Shown in pieces: positions 32,092 through 40,851 of a DNA stretch of 46,804 nucleotides; position 1 is the first letter of the stretch; every line of letters starts with the position of its first letter. The notes below the pieces were generated by a model that was given only the letters and a program-made list of their open reading frames with translations, was not told where the DNA came from and ran no database searches. The stretch comes from Spirochaetota bacterium. GTDB lineage: Bacteria > Spirochaetota > UBA12135 > COTS27 > JAFLEE01. The translations under genes were made by a program, and so were the position numbers. The stretch is taken from contig JAFLEE010000034.1 in the NCBI GenBank assembly GCA_017302015.1, positions 1 through 46,804 of the forward strand, given 5' to 3'.

Positions 32092-33999
32092 ATGAACCCG
32101 AACGTCCGCCCTTCCGCCTCGCGCCGGAGCCTCGCCATGAAGGTCGCCGTGCCCATCGTGCTCGTGATTTTCGTCATCCTCGGCGCCACGACGGCCTATG
32201 ACCTCTTCGAGAGCCGGCGACGGGCCATCGAGGAACTCGATGCCTCCGCGCGCTCGGTCTCCGAGACCATCCGCGCGGCGCTGGGCACCTCGATGATGAA
32301 GAACGACTTGGACTCGGTGGGGAGCATCCTCGCCGATTGCGCCAAGGTCGAGGGCATCGTGCGCGTCTTCATCACCGACAATTAGGGCGTGGTCTGGAAC
32401 TCCAGCCTCCCCGGGGAGAAGGGCAAGCAGGTCAGCGCGGCGGTCCTCGAGGCCCACCGGCCGACGACGGCCGCCTCGAAGCGCATCTCCTTCCCCGCCG
32501 GCGTGCCGGTCCTCACCCGCCTCAATCCCATCGTCAACGAGAAGCGGTGCATGGAATGCCATGAGGGCGAGAAGATCATCGGGAACATCACCCTCGAACT
32601 CTCGGCCGAGACGATCTACCGGGAGATCGCCGAGCAGCGCACGCGCCTGGTGCTGAGCACCCTGGCGACCCTGGTGGCGCTCGTCCTCCTCATCCTGCTC
32701 CTCATCCGCCGCCTCCTGTCCGTCCCCCTCTCGCGCAGCGTGACCGCCCTGGAGGAGATCGCCGCGGGCGACGCCGACCTCACCCGCCGCCTCGCGGTGA
32801 AATCCGACGATGAGATCGGGGCCCTGGCGCTGGCGTTCAACCGGTTCGCCGACGCGCTCCAGAAGACCTTCCGCAGCGTGCAGCGCCACGTCTCCGAAAC
32901 GCGGGCCCAGGGCGAGGCCCTTTCGACGAACATGACCCAGAGCGCGGCGGCCACCCACCAATTGGCCGCCACCATCCAGAGCATGGAAAAAACCATGGAG
33001 GACCAGGATGCGCTGGTCGAGAAGACCTCCCGCGGCACCGGCGAGGTGCTGGCGTCCGCCGAGGGGATCACCGCCCGCATCGGCAGCCTGGTGCAGGCGA
33101 CCGACGGCCTGAAGAAACTCATCGAGGGGAATACCCAGGCCGTCTCGATCATCGCCGGGGCCATCGAGGAACTCTCCGCCACGGCCCGCTCGCTATCGAC
33201 CGTGGCCGGGGACGCCAACGCCAGCGCCGAGCACCTCTCCCAAATCTCCGTCGCCAGCCGCTCGCTCATCGACCGGGCCTCGCTCAACATGAAGAACGTG
33301 CTCTCGAGCGTCGGCACCATCCACCAATTCGTCGGGATGATCGGCACCATTACCGGCCAGACGAACCTGCTGGCCATGAACGCCGCCATCGAGGCCGCCC
33401 ACGCCGGCGAGAAGGGCAAGGGCTTCGCCGTCGTCGCCCAGGAGATCCGAAAACTCGCCGACCTCTCCACCCAGCAGGCGGCGGAGGCCAAACGATCGCT
33501 CGCCTCCATCGAGCAGAGCATCCAGGCCACCGCCGAGGAGTTCCGCCAGACCGAGACCCATTTCACCGAGGTCTCCGACCAATCGGGGCGCATCCACAAG
33601 GTGGTCACCCAGGTGAAGCAGGCCATCGACGAGGAGACCCAGGGCACCCACGACATGCTGAAGAGCATCTCCGAGATCTCCGAATCGAGCACGGTGGTGA
33701 AGGATACCTACGCCGGCGTGGGCGAGAAACTCGGCGCGCTGCGCGAGGAGTTCGCCCGCTTCCAGACGACGCTGCGCGGCAGCGCCGACTCCCTGGCCCG
33801 GGTACGCGAACTCTCCTCCCAGGTCACGCGGAGCATCCAAGAAATGGGGACCGCCGGGGAAGAGATCAATACGGCCACCCAAGAAGTGCTCACCCTCGCC
33901 GGTAAGACGACCCGATCCATCGCGAGCCTGGAAAGCGAGGTCCAACGCTTCCACCTCGGGGAAGACGGGGACGAAGAACGGCGGCTCCTCGAACCGTGA
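32092..33999 (+). pseudogene. Heme-binding methyl-accepting chemotaxis protein, interrupted by in-frame TAG
   Basis: One continuous frame apart from a TAG at 32383-32385. Read through, it is about 635 residues: membrane segment (about 18-42), periplasmic domain of about 135 residues containing the c-type heme site CMECH in [15 protein letters not shown], second membrane segment (about 185-210), HAMP, and a full signalling domain with the hairpin tip ([33 protein letters not shown]). The context FITDN-stop-GVVWNSS shows no other damage. Re-initiation at the GTG right after the stop would lose the first membrane segment. Heme chemoreceptors are thought to sense redox or gases. Either a recent nonsense mutation, a sequencing error or recoding. 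Confidence 0.8.
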
Positions 34000-34211
34000 A
34001 CCCCGCGGCGCGGGTCCGGACCCCTTCGGCCCCGGACGGTTGCGTTTCGATGCGGAAATATTTCGTAGTGGACTTTTTTCAGCCTCGATAATAGATTCCA
34101 AGGGAAACGCACCCAAAGCGGACGCCGACTGTTTCGCGCCTCCACCGGGCCTCCAAGGTCCGGGAAAGGCCTTTTGGTCGGGTCCAGCCCAAGGTTCGAA
34201 TAGGAGTCCCC

Positions 34212-34538
34212 ATGTCCCGTCCCCAAATCGCCCTGCTCGCCTCCCTGCTCGTCGGCGGGGCCGCCGTATTGTCGAGTTGTTCCCAGCAGCCGAAGGCCGC
34301 CCAAGCAGCCCCGGCCGCCATGATGGATATGTCGGGAAGCAAGGTGACGAGCATCACCCTCGCCGAGTTCGGCAAGGGAAAAGACGCCAAGAAATGCCCG
34401 GTTTCGGGGGACGAAATCAAGGCGGGCGAAGGGAAGGAAGTCACCCTCTCCAGCGGGAAGAAGATCATGCTCTGCTGCCCCGGCTGCAAGAACGCGGTGG
34501 AGAAGGCGCCCGAGAAGTATTCGGCTCTCCTCTATTAA
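34212..34538 (+). CDS. YHS-like metal-binding lipoprotein
   Basis: A 108-residue lipoprotein (lipobox LSSC). After a short Ala-rich linker with a Met-rich patch (MMDMSGSK), the C-terminal half has KCPVSGDEI and GKKIMLCCPGCKNAVEKAPEKY, the pattern of small YHS/TRASH-type metal-binding domains. Cys and Met ligands suggest copper or a similar soft metal. AGGAG lies 5-6 bases upstream of the ATG. The next gene encodes another probable metal-binding periplasmic protein. Confidence 0.75.
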   Translation: MSRPQIALLASLLVGGAAVLSSCSQQPKAAQAAPAAMMDMSGSKVTSITLAEFGKGKDAKKCPVSGDEIKAGEGKEVTLSSGKKIMLCCPGCKNAVEKAPEKYSALLY

Positions 34539-34566
34539 TTAATCTGAAATTAAATCCTCGAAGCCT

Positions 34567-34602
34567 GCTTCAATTCCAGATGACTATTCCTGGAGTTGAA
34601 GC
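34567..34602 (+). other. Stem-loop between the two metal-binding genes
   Basis: GCTTCAATTCCAG (34567-34579) pairs with CTGGAGTTGAAGC (34590-34602): a 13-bp stem with one T-G wobble and a 10-base loop. No T-run follows, so it is more likely an RNA processing, stability or attenuation element than an intrinsic terminator. Confidence 0.6.
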
Positions 34603-34686
34603 GGCCGGGGCACCCTATCGGTCCTTGGCCGGTTCACCCACCAAGTACCGAACGAGATTTTCCGAGCCCCTCGAAAAGGAAACACC

Positions 34687-35211
34687 ATGAACCCTTCCAT
34701 ACTCCGCATCGCCGCCCTCGCCCTGAGCCTCGGCGCGTCGTCGTTCCTCGCCGCCCAAGATGACGGCATGGGAGGCGGCTGCTGCAAGTCGGGGGCCAAA
34801 ACCAGCGGCGCGGCTTCAACGCTCCCGGCCCAGGCCTCCTTCCTCGCCGGGTATTTCGACGGGGTGAAAGCCCTCGCCCAGGACGACGATACCGCGGCAT
34901 CGGCCGCCTTCAAGAAATTCGAATCGCAATTGAAAGAGGCCAAGGGCCTCAAGAACCAGAGCGCCCTCGTCAAGGCCGCCTCGGCGCTCGCCTCGGCCAA
35001 GGGGATCAAGGAGATCCGCGGCAAACTCGACGCCCTCTCGCGCCTCGTGGAAAAGTACGGCGCCGAGAGCGGGCTCGACAAGCAGGGAGTGTCTTTCTTC
35101 TATTGCCCGATGGCCAAGGGAAATTGGGCGAGCCTCGAGAGCGAAGTCTCCAACCCCTATTACGGCCAAGCCATGCTGGGCTGCGGCAAGAAAGTTTCCG
35201 CGCCGCAATAA
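34687..35211 (+). CDS. DUF3347-like periplasmic metal-binding protein
   Basis: A 174-residue exported protein (signal ends FLAAQD) with a GGGCCKSG cysteine patch. A helical domain (about 45-130) leads to FYCPMAKGNWASLESEVSNP and YYGQAMLGCGKK. The CPMAKGNW...NPYYG..ML.CG pattern is that of DUF3347 domains, often found with copper/silver efflux proteins. A heavy-metal binding role is inferred; no efflux pump gene is adjacent. It follows the YHS-like lipoprotein by about 150 bases. Confidence 0.72.
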   Translation: MNPSILRIAALALSLGASSFLAAQDDGMGGGCCKSGAKTSGAASTLPAQASFLAGYFDGVKALAQDDDTAASAAFKKFESQLKEAKGLKNQSALVKAASALASAKGIKEIRGKLDALSRLVEKYGAESGLDKQGVSFFYCPMAKGNWASLESEVSNPYYGQAMLGCGKKVSAPQ

Positions 35212-35329
35212 GCCCGCTTCCGCGCCTTCCATCGCGTCGCCCGTTGAGGCCTATCCCCATCCCATGAGGATGACCGATGGGTAGACCGACGAGGGTGCGG
35301 AATCATCACTCGTTGACTCGAGCGGAATC

Positions 35330-36004
35330 CTAACTCGCCCGCGTCCGTCTGCCGCCGCGGCCCATGGCCTCCATGGGACGGAAGGCTTCGCCTTGGGGCC
35401 CGAGGCTTTCGCCCGAGGAGGCGAGGGCCTGGCGCGCCTTGGCCACGGCCTGTATTTCACGGAGCATCGCTTCATAGCGGCGCCGCTGGGATTCGTCGAT
35501 GAAGGCGAAGACCCGCTCGTTCATGGCTTGCCAGGCGGCCTGGCAGCGCGGACCGCCCTGGGGAGACCCCGCCGGGAAGCGCGCGCGCACCTCCGCCACC
35601 AGGGGAATGATGCGCGCCTCGAGGATGGAATCGTAGCCCAGGCGCTCGAGGAGAAAGAGGTCTTCATCCCCGAGCCGTCCCCATTGGTCGAGGAGTGGGC
35701 GGTAGCGGGAAACCTGGCGAGGATCCAAAACGGCCAGCACCCGCAGCACGAGGTCTTCGTGGCGCCTGCGGGTGGCGCTGACGCAGGCATCGAAATCGTT
35801 GGTCAGGGCACGGCATTGGGTCCGCGCCGCCTCATCCGCCCGGTAGGCGGGGAGCAGGGCCGCGCCCTGGTCCGGCCGCAATTCGAGTTGGGCAGCGAGG
35901 GCCGCGACCCGCTTCGGGGCGATTTCGTCCGCAACCGGGGCCGATTGGGGCACGAGGGAGACGGAAAGGGATACAACAATCAAAAACGCTCTCAAGGGCC
36001 CCAT
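35330..36004 (-). CDS. Exported helical protein of unknown function
   Basis: A 224-residue protein with a signal peptide (LIVVSLSVSLVPQSA). The rest is mostly charged helix with a LELRPDQGAALLPAY opening that loosely resembles the LT-x-x-Q helix of Spy/CpxP-type periplasmic chaperones or metal sensors. Three Cys (two in RTQCRALTNDFDACVS, one in GPRCQAAW) could form a disulfide. The C-terminus is Arg/Gly-rich. I do not recognise the family with confidence. It is divergent from the DUF4405 gene and ends in TAG. Confidence 0.6.
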   Translation of the reverse strand: MGPLRAFLIVVSLSVSLVPQSAPVADEIAPKRVAALAAQLELRPDQGAALLPAYRADEAARTQCRALTNDFDACVSATRRRHEDLVLRVLAVLDPRQVSRYRPLLDQWGRLGDEDLFLLERLGYDSILEARIIPLVAEVRARFPAGSPQGGPRCQAAWQAMNERVFAFIDESQRRRYEAMLREIQAVAKARQALASSGESLGPQGEAFRPMEAMGRGGRRTRAS

Positions 36005-36115
36005 GGCGCGCGCCTCCGTTCCACCGAGACCAAAATGGCGGGGGATGATTCTTCTATATTACGATGCTGGCCGCTGGGGGGACGCTTTCGTTTCGCCGTC
36101 CCCCCTGGAGGGCCC

Positions 36116-36544
36116 ATGGCCGCGTCTTCTGGAGAAATTCGTCGATTCGAGTTTCGGCGCCTCGTGGCCCTCGCCCTCCTCGGTTCGGGCGCCATCGCTT
36201 CCCTCACCGGGGTCGTCCTCTTTTTCGCGCCCGAATGGAGGGCTGCGGGCCTCCTGCACTGGAAATTCCTCGGGCTCACCAAGGGCCAACACGATGACCT
36301 GCACGTCATCAGTTCGGGGGTCTTCCTGCTCGCGGGCCTCGCGCACGTGTTCATCCACCTCAGGGCCCTGGTGGAATACCTCCGCCGCAGGATCCGGGCG
36401 CTCATGGCCCCGTCCTACGAGCTCCTCGCGGCCGCATGCCTGGTGCTGCTCCTCACCTGGGGAACCCTCGCCAATTGGAAGCCGATCTCGGCCCTGCTGG
36501 ATTTCGCTGAAAACTTCCGCAATAGTTACGTGATGCCCAAATAG
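36116..36544 (+). CDS. DUF4405-family membrane protein (cytochrome b-like)
   Basis: A 142-residue membrane protein with an ATG behind GGAGG. It has three membrane segments (LVALALLGSGAIASLTGVVL; VISSGVFLLAGLAHVFIHL; LLAAACLVLLLTWGTLA) and His at HWK, QHDDLH, AHVFIH positions. The pattern SLTGVVLFF...GLTKGQHDDLH...AHVFIHLRAL fits DUF4405, related to diheme cytochrome b membrane subunits. A redox role is inferred. It precedes the ABC exporter genes. Confidence 0.78.
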   Translation: MAASSGEIRRFEFRRLVALALLGSGAIASLTGVVLFFAPEWRAAGLLHWKFLGLTKGQHDDLHVISSGVFLLAGLAHVFIHLRALVEYLRRRIRALMAPSYELLAAACLVLLLTWGTLANWKPISALLDFAENFRNSYVMPK

Positions 36545-36619
36545 ACCCCGGGGGGCCGTTCCGTGCGCCATACCCCTTGGCGCCCCCCTCGCCCTGCCCT
36601 CGGTGCCGGAGGGGCCCGG

Positions 36620-38476
36620 TTGAATTTGGGGCCTCCTGGGGTTAAATTGGGAAGCTCCCCGTGGTTCCCCTTGCTTAAAACCTTCCGACCGCTCTTTCCC
36701 CTCCTGAAGAAGCACGCGGCCGTCCTCACCGCGGGTTTCCTCTTCATGTTCGTGCAGAACTGGGCCTTGAGCCTCGTGCCGGGCTACGTGAGGCGGACCC
36801 TCGACGAACTCGGCGGCGCCAATCGGGGCCCCCTGGTCTGGAAGTACCTGGCCATCGGCACGGCCTTCATGCTGCTCGCGGCCGTGGGCATGTTCCTCAT
36901 GCGCAAGTTCATCATCGGGGTCTCGCGCCACGTGGAGTACGGGCTGCGCAAGGCCATCTACGAGAAGCTCATCGGGCTCGACTCCGCCTTCTACCAGGCC
37001 AACCAGACCGGCGACCTCACCTCCCGGGCCACCAACGACTTGGAGCAGGTCCGCACCCTCCTCGGGCCGGGGCTCATGTACATCCCCAACACGGTGAGCC
37101 GATTGGCCTTCTTCGCCCCCGCCATGTTCGCGCTCAGCCCGGGGCTCAGCCTCGCCCTCTTTGCCCAACTCGCCGCCCTGGTGCTCGCCATCTTCCTCGT
37201 GCTCCCGCGCATGCGCCCGCTCTACCAGAGGGTCCAGGAGCAGACGGGGGCCGTCTCGAGCCGCGCTTGGCAATTGGTCTCGGGCATGGCCACCCTCAAA
37301 CTCTTCTCCCGGGAAAAGGTGGAGGAAGCCCGCTTCGCGGAACTCAACCGGGAATACCTGAAGCGCTCCATGGGCGTGGCGATCTTTACGGGCTGGTCGT
37401 GGCCCTTCTTCTTCGCCATGTTCACCGCCGGCGACCTCCTCATCCTCTATTTCGGGGGGCGGTCCGTCATCCAGGGGCGCCTGAGCCTGGGGGAACTCCT
37501 CCAATTCAGCGTGATGATGGGCGTGCTCACGTTCCCCGTGCTTTCCCTCGGCTGGGTCATGAGCATGCTGCAGCAGGGGGTGAGCGCCATGGCCCGCATC
37601 CGCCGCATCCTCGATGCCGAGCCCGTGCGCCCCACCCGCGCAGACGGGGTCTGGGCGCCCGTAGAGACCCGCTCGCCCGAGATCGAACTCCGGGCGCTTT
37701 CCTATTCCTATCCCAAGGCCTCCAAACCCTCCCTCGAGGGAGTGAGCGCGCGCATCCGGCCCGGGGAAACCCTCGGCATCACGGGGCCCGTGGGCTGCGG
37801 TAAGAGCACCCTGGCCGGGCTCATCAGTGGAACGCTCCGAGCGCCCCCGGGGGCCCTCTTCATCAACGGAACCGACGCCTCCGAGGCCGATCCCGAGGAG
37901 TTCTTCCGCCTCATGGCCGTGGTGCCCCAGGAGACCTTCCTCTTCAGCAAATCGATGCGGGCCAATATCGCCTTGGGGGAGGACGACGAAGTCGACGAGG
38001 CCCGCCTCATGGCATCCTCCCGCGCGGCCTCCCTCGACCGGGAGATCGCCGGTCTCGCCAAGGGCTATGACGAGATCATCGGGGAACGGGGCATCACCCT
38101 CTCGGGGGGCCAGAAACAGCGCATGGCCATCGCCCGCGCCCTCTATAAGCGCGCCCCGCTGCTGCTCTTCGACGACGCGCTTTCGGCGGTAGACAGCCGG
38201 ACCGAGCAAGCCATCCTCGAGGCCCTGCGCGCGGCGCGGATGGAGGCGGGGAACCAGGCCTCGGGGATCCCGGGGCCCAAGACCCTGGTCCTGGTGAGCC
38301 ACCGGATCTCGGCCCTGCGCCTTTGCGACCGCATCCTGGTCCTCGACCAGGGCCGCCTCGTCGAAGAGGGGGGCCATGAGGCCCTGCTCGCGCGCGGCGG
38401 CCTATACGCCCGCTTGGCCCGCATCCAGCGCATGGAAGAGGAAGTCGTCTCGCCCGAGGCCGCATCCCATGGATGA
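36620..38476 (+). CDS. ABC exporter half-transporter, degenerate-site subunit (MdlA-like)
   Basis: A 618-residue fused membrane-ATPase. I start it at TTG 36620 because GGAGGGG lies about 5-9 bases upstream; 36647 and 36671 (TTG) are alternatives, and anything longer is Pro/Arg-rich translation of leader. Six membrane segments (about 35-310) precede the nucleotide-binding domain: Walker A GPVGCGKST, Q-loop VVPQET, signature LSGGQKQ, Walker B LLLFDDALSAVDS, switch VSHR. The usual catalytic Glu after Walker B is Asp, which marks the non-hydrolysing partner in heterodimeric exporters such as TM287/288. Substrate unknown. It overlaps the next gene by 8 bases. Confidence 0.85.
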   Translation: MNLGPPGVKLGSSPWFPLLKTFRPLFPLLKKHAAVLTAGFLFMFVQNWALSLVPGYVRRTLDELGGANRGPLVWKYLAIGTAFMLLAAVGMFLMRKFIIGVSRHVEYGLRKAIYEKLIGLDSAFYQANQTGDLTSRATNDLEQVRTLLGPGLMYIPNTVSRLAFFAPAMFALSPGLSLALFAQLAALVLAIFLVLPRMRPLYQRVQEQTGAVSSRAWQLVSGMATLKLFSREKVEEARFAELNREYLKRSMGVAIFTGWSWPFFFAMFTAGDLLILYFGGRSVIQGRLSLGELLQFSVMMGVLTFPVLSLGWVMSMLQQGVSAMARIRRILDAEPVRPTRADGVWAPVETRSPEIELRALSYSYPKASKPSLEGVSARIRPGETLGITGPVGCGKSTLAGLISGTLRAPPGALFINGTDASEADPEEFFRLMAVVPQETFLFSKSMRANIALGEDDEVDEARLMASSRAASLDREIAGLAKGYDEIIGERGITLSGGQKQRMAIARALYKRAPLLLFDDALSAVDSRTEQAILEALRAARMEAGNQASGIPGPKTLVLVSHRISALRLCDRILVLDQGRLVEEGGHEALLARGGLYARLARIQRMEEEVVSPEAASHG

Positions 38477-40223
38477 GAAGAAGCGGAAACCCGACCTGGG
38501 ACTGCTTCGCCTGGTGGCTCCTTACCTGCGCGCGCACAAACCGCTTATCGCCGTTTCGGTCTTCGCGCTCCTGGCGGGGCATTTCTTCTCCCTGAGCCTT
38601 CCGTTCCTAACCCGCCATGCCGTCGACGTCGACATCAAGGGCGGCGACCCCGCGGGCCTCGGGCGCACCGCCTTCCTCTTCGGCGGGGCGCTCCTCCTCG
38701 GCTTCGCGTTCACCGCGGGCTCCAATCTCGGCGTGTCCTACCTCGGGCAACGCCTGCTCTACGCCCTGCGCCTGGACGTGCTGCGCAAGGTTTTCCGCCT
38801 GCCCTCGGGGTATTTCGACCGCACGAGCACGGGCACCGTCCTCACCCACCTCACCAACGACGTGGAGGCCGTGCGGCAATTCGTCAGCGAAGGATTGGTG
38901 ACCGTGGCGGGCGACCTGATCCTCGCCGCCTTCGTCTTCGCCGCCATGTTCGCGGTGAATTGGCGACTGGCGCTGGCGACGGCGGTCTCGGTGCCGCTTT
39001 TCCTCCTGGCTACGGCCCTCTTCCGAAAGGCGATCCGCACCGGGTTCCGCCGGGTGCGCGCGGCCAATAGCGAGATCAATACCGCCCTGGTGGAGTCCTT
39101 GGGGGGGCACTCGGTCATCTCCCTCTTCCGCCACCGGACTCCCGCCATCCGCCATTTCGACGGACGCAACCGCGAATACCTCGACGCCTATCGCCAAGTC
39201 GTCGACGCCTATGCGGCCTATTTCCCAGTCATCGAGGTCGTCACGCACTTAAGCCTGGCCCTCGTGCTGGCCGTGGCCCATTTCCGCATGGGCGCGGCCG
39301 TGAAGCCCGGCGAGGTCTTCGCCCTCTTCGCCCTCATCAATATGTTCTTCCGGCCCCTGCGCGATCTGGCGGAGAACTTCAACACGTTCCAATCCGCCCT
39401 GGCGGCCCTGGAGCGCATCGATCGCCTCATGGGCGAGCCGGAACCCATCGCCGATCCGCCCCGTCCCCGCCTCCCGGGACGCGCACCGGGGGGCGAGATC
39501 CGTTTCGAGCGCGTCTCTTTCTCCTATCTCCCGGGGAAGCCCGTCTTGCGCGACCTCTCGTTCAGCGTACGCCCCGGCGAGAAGGTGGCGGTGGTGGGAG
39601 CCACCGGCGCGGGGAAATCCACCCTCGCCCACCTCGTCCCCCGGCTCTACGACGTGGATGCGGGGAGCGTGTCGGTGGACGGCATCGACGTGAGGGAGTG
39701 GCCCCTCGCGGGGCTGCGCGAACGTTTGGCCGTCGTGCCGCAGAACGTGTTCCTGTTCACCGGGAGCGCCGCCGACAATATCCGCCTGTTCGCCCCGGAG
39801 GTCGGAAGGCAGGCCGTGGTGGAGGCCGCGCGGGCCGTGAACGCCCATGGCTTCATCGAACGTCTCCCGAAGGGCTACGACGAGAACGTCCTGGAGGAGG
39901 GGATGAGCCTCTCCACGGGGCAGAAGCAGCTCTTGGCGTTCGCCCGCGCCTTCGTCGCCAAACCTTCCCTCCTCATCCTCGACGAGGCGACGGCCAGCAT
40001 CGACAGCGAGACCGAGGCCCTCATCGAGAAGAGCCTCGACCGGCTCCTCGAGGGGCGCACGGCCATCCTCATCGCCCACCGGCTTTCGACCATCCGCCGC
40101 GTCGACCGCATCCTCGTCCTCCATCAGGGGCGCCTCGTGCAGGAAGGGAGCCACGAGGTCCTCCTCAAGCAGGATGGCCTCTACCGGCAACTCTACGAAA
40201 TGCAGGCCCTGGCCCTGGCGTAG
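38469..40223 (+). CDS. ABC exporter half-transporter, catalytic subunit (MdlB-like)
   Basis: A 584-residue partner of the preceding gene. ATG at 38469 has GAGG about 9 bases upstream. Six membrane segments (about 17-310), then Walker A GATGAGKST, Q-loop VVPQNVF, signature LSTGQKQ, Walker B LLILDEAT with catalytic Glu present, and H-loop IAHRLST. The signature is altered (LSTGQ for LSGGQ); together with the partner's Asp it would form the degenerate site, leaving one full hydrolysis site. This is the classic asymmetric exporter layout. Confidence 0.88.
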   Translation: MDEKKRKPDLGLLRLVAPYLRAHKPLIAVSVFALLAGHFFSLSLPFLTRHAVDVDIKGGDPAGLGRTAFLFGGALLLGFAFTAGSNLGVSYLGQRLLYALRLDVLRKVFRLPSGYFDRTSTGTVLTHLTNDVEAVRQFVSEGLVTVAGDLILAAFVFAAMFAVNWRLALATAVSVPLFLLATALFRKAIRTGFRRVRAANSEINTALVESLGGHSVISLFRHRTPAIRHFDGRNREYLDAYRQVVDAYAAYFPVIEVVTHLSLALVLAVAHFRMGAAVKPGEVFALFALINMFFRPLRDLAENFNTFQSALAALERIDRLMGEPEPIADPPRPRLPGRAPGGEIRFERVSFSYLPGKPVLRDLSFSVRPGEKVAVVGATGAGKSTLAHLVPRLYDVDAGSVSVDGIDVREWPLAGLRERLAVVPQNVFLFTGSAADNIRLFAPEVGRQAVVEAARAVNAHGFIERLPKGYDENVLEEGMSLSTGQKQLLAFARAFVAKPSLLILDEATASIDSETEALIEKSLDRLLEGRTAILIAHRLSTIRRVDRILVLHQGRLVQEGSHEVLLKQDGLYRQLYEMQALALA

Positions 40224-40344
40224 CCTCTTCCACGCGAGCGGAACTTCGTTCGGCCGGCGAAGCTTCGCCCCTGGCCAGTCGCGGTCTTTCCGGGACCGCT
40301 TCGGTGAAGGACATTTGCGGCCTTTCGAGGGCGGAGACCGCCCA

Positions 40345-40710
40345 ATGAAAACCAAATTGAGGATCGCGAAACCCTTTAAGCGGGCAAGCGAATGTGTCTC
40401 GATAAATTCGGGTCCCTGCCTCGAAGAGGCTGTGCCAAAAGAGAATATCCGCGAGTTCTGCTTATCAGGCACCGTGAATACGGAAAATGACTCAATTTTC
40501 ATGAAAAAATTTCAGATTTATGAAAATTCATCTTTTGTCCTTGACGGGTTTGAAATTTTGACGCAGAATTGCCTATCATTGAGGGCTAAACGTTTACAAA
40601 AATCGAATTTTGGCCTTAAATCAGCGTCCAGAGTGAAACAAGAACGGTCCCTTGATGAATTATGCGCGGATTCCAATTTCGCCCGTTTACACGATCCCAA
40701 TCTTGGGTAA
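40345..40710 (+). CDS. Hypothetical 121-residue protein (doubtful)
   Basis: An AT-rich frame starting at ATG with GGAG about 8 bases upstream, the ribosome binding site lying inside a small hairpin (GGGCGG-aga-CCGCCC, 40329-40343). The product (MKTKLRIAKPFKRASECVSI...) is basic, has no membrane segment or motif I recognise, and its 3' end overlaps a likely promoter. It may be a chance frame in intergenic DNA between the ABC exporter and kinase genes. Nothing else is recognised in 40224-40851. Confidence 0.25.
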   Translation: MKTKLRIAKPFKRASECVSINSGPCLEEAVPKENIREFCLSGTVNTENDSIFMKKFQIYENSSFVLDGFEILTQNCLSLRAKRLQKSNFGLKSASRVKQERSLDELCADSNFARLHDPNLG

Positions 40711-40713
40711 AAT
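40686..40713 (+). promoter_or_regulatory. Sigma-70-type promoter upstream of the membrane kinase gene
   Basis: TTTACA (40686-40691), 16 bases, TAAAAT (40708-40713); one mismatch in each hexamer. The leader to the ATG at 40852 would be about 130 bases. Confidence 0.45.
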
Positions 40714-40851
40714 AGGCTCCGATGTTGATTCAACGCCCGACCCGAAGGTTTTCGTGGAAAATCTAGCCCATCCTGCCTCGGCCGAGCCAGGCACCGAGCC
40801 TATTCCCACCGACAGGCTTGCACCCCGCTTCCTGCAGGGACAAGGTGCGCG

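Noticed and set aside
36059-38377. 772-codon minus-strand frame opposite the DUF4405 and ABC genes
   Set aside because: Shadow of genes with full ABC motifs on the plus strand.
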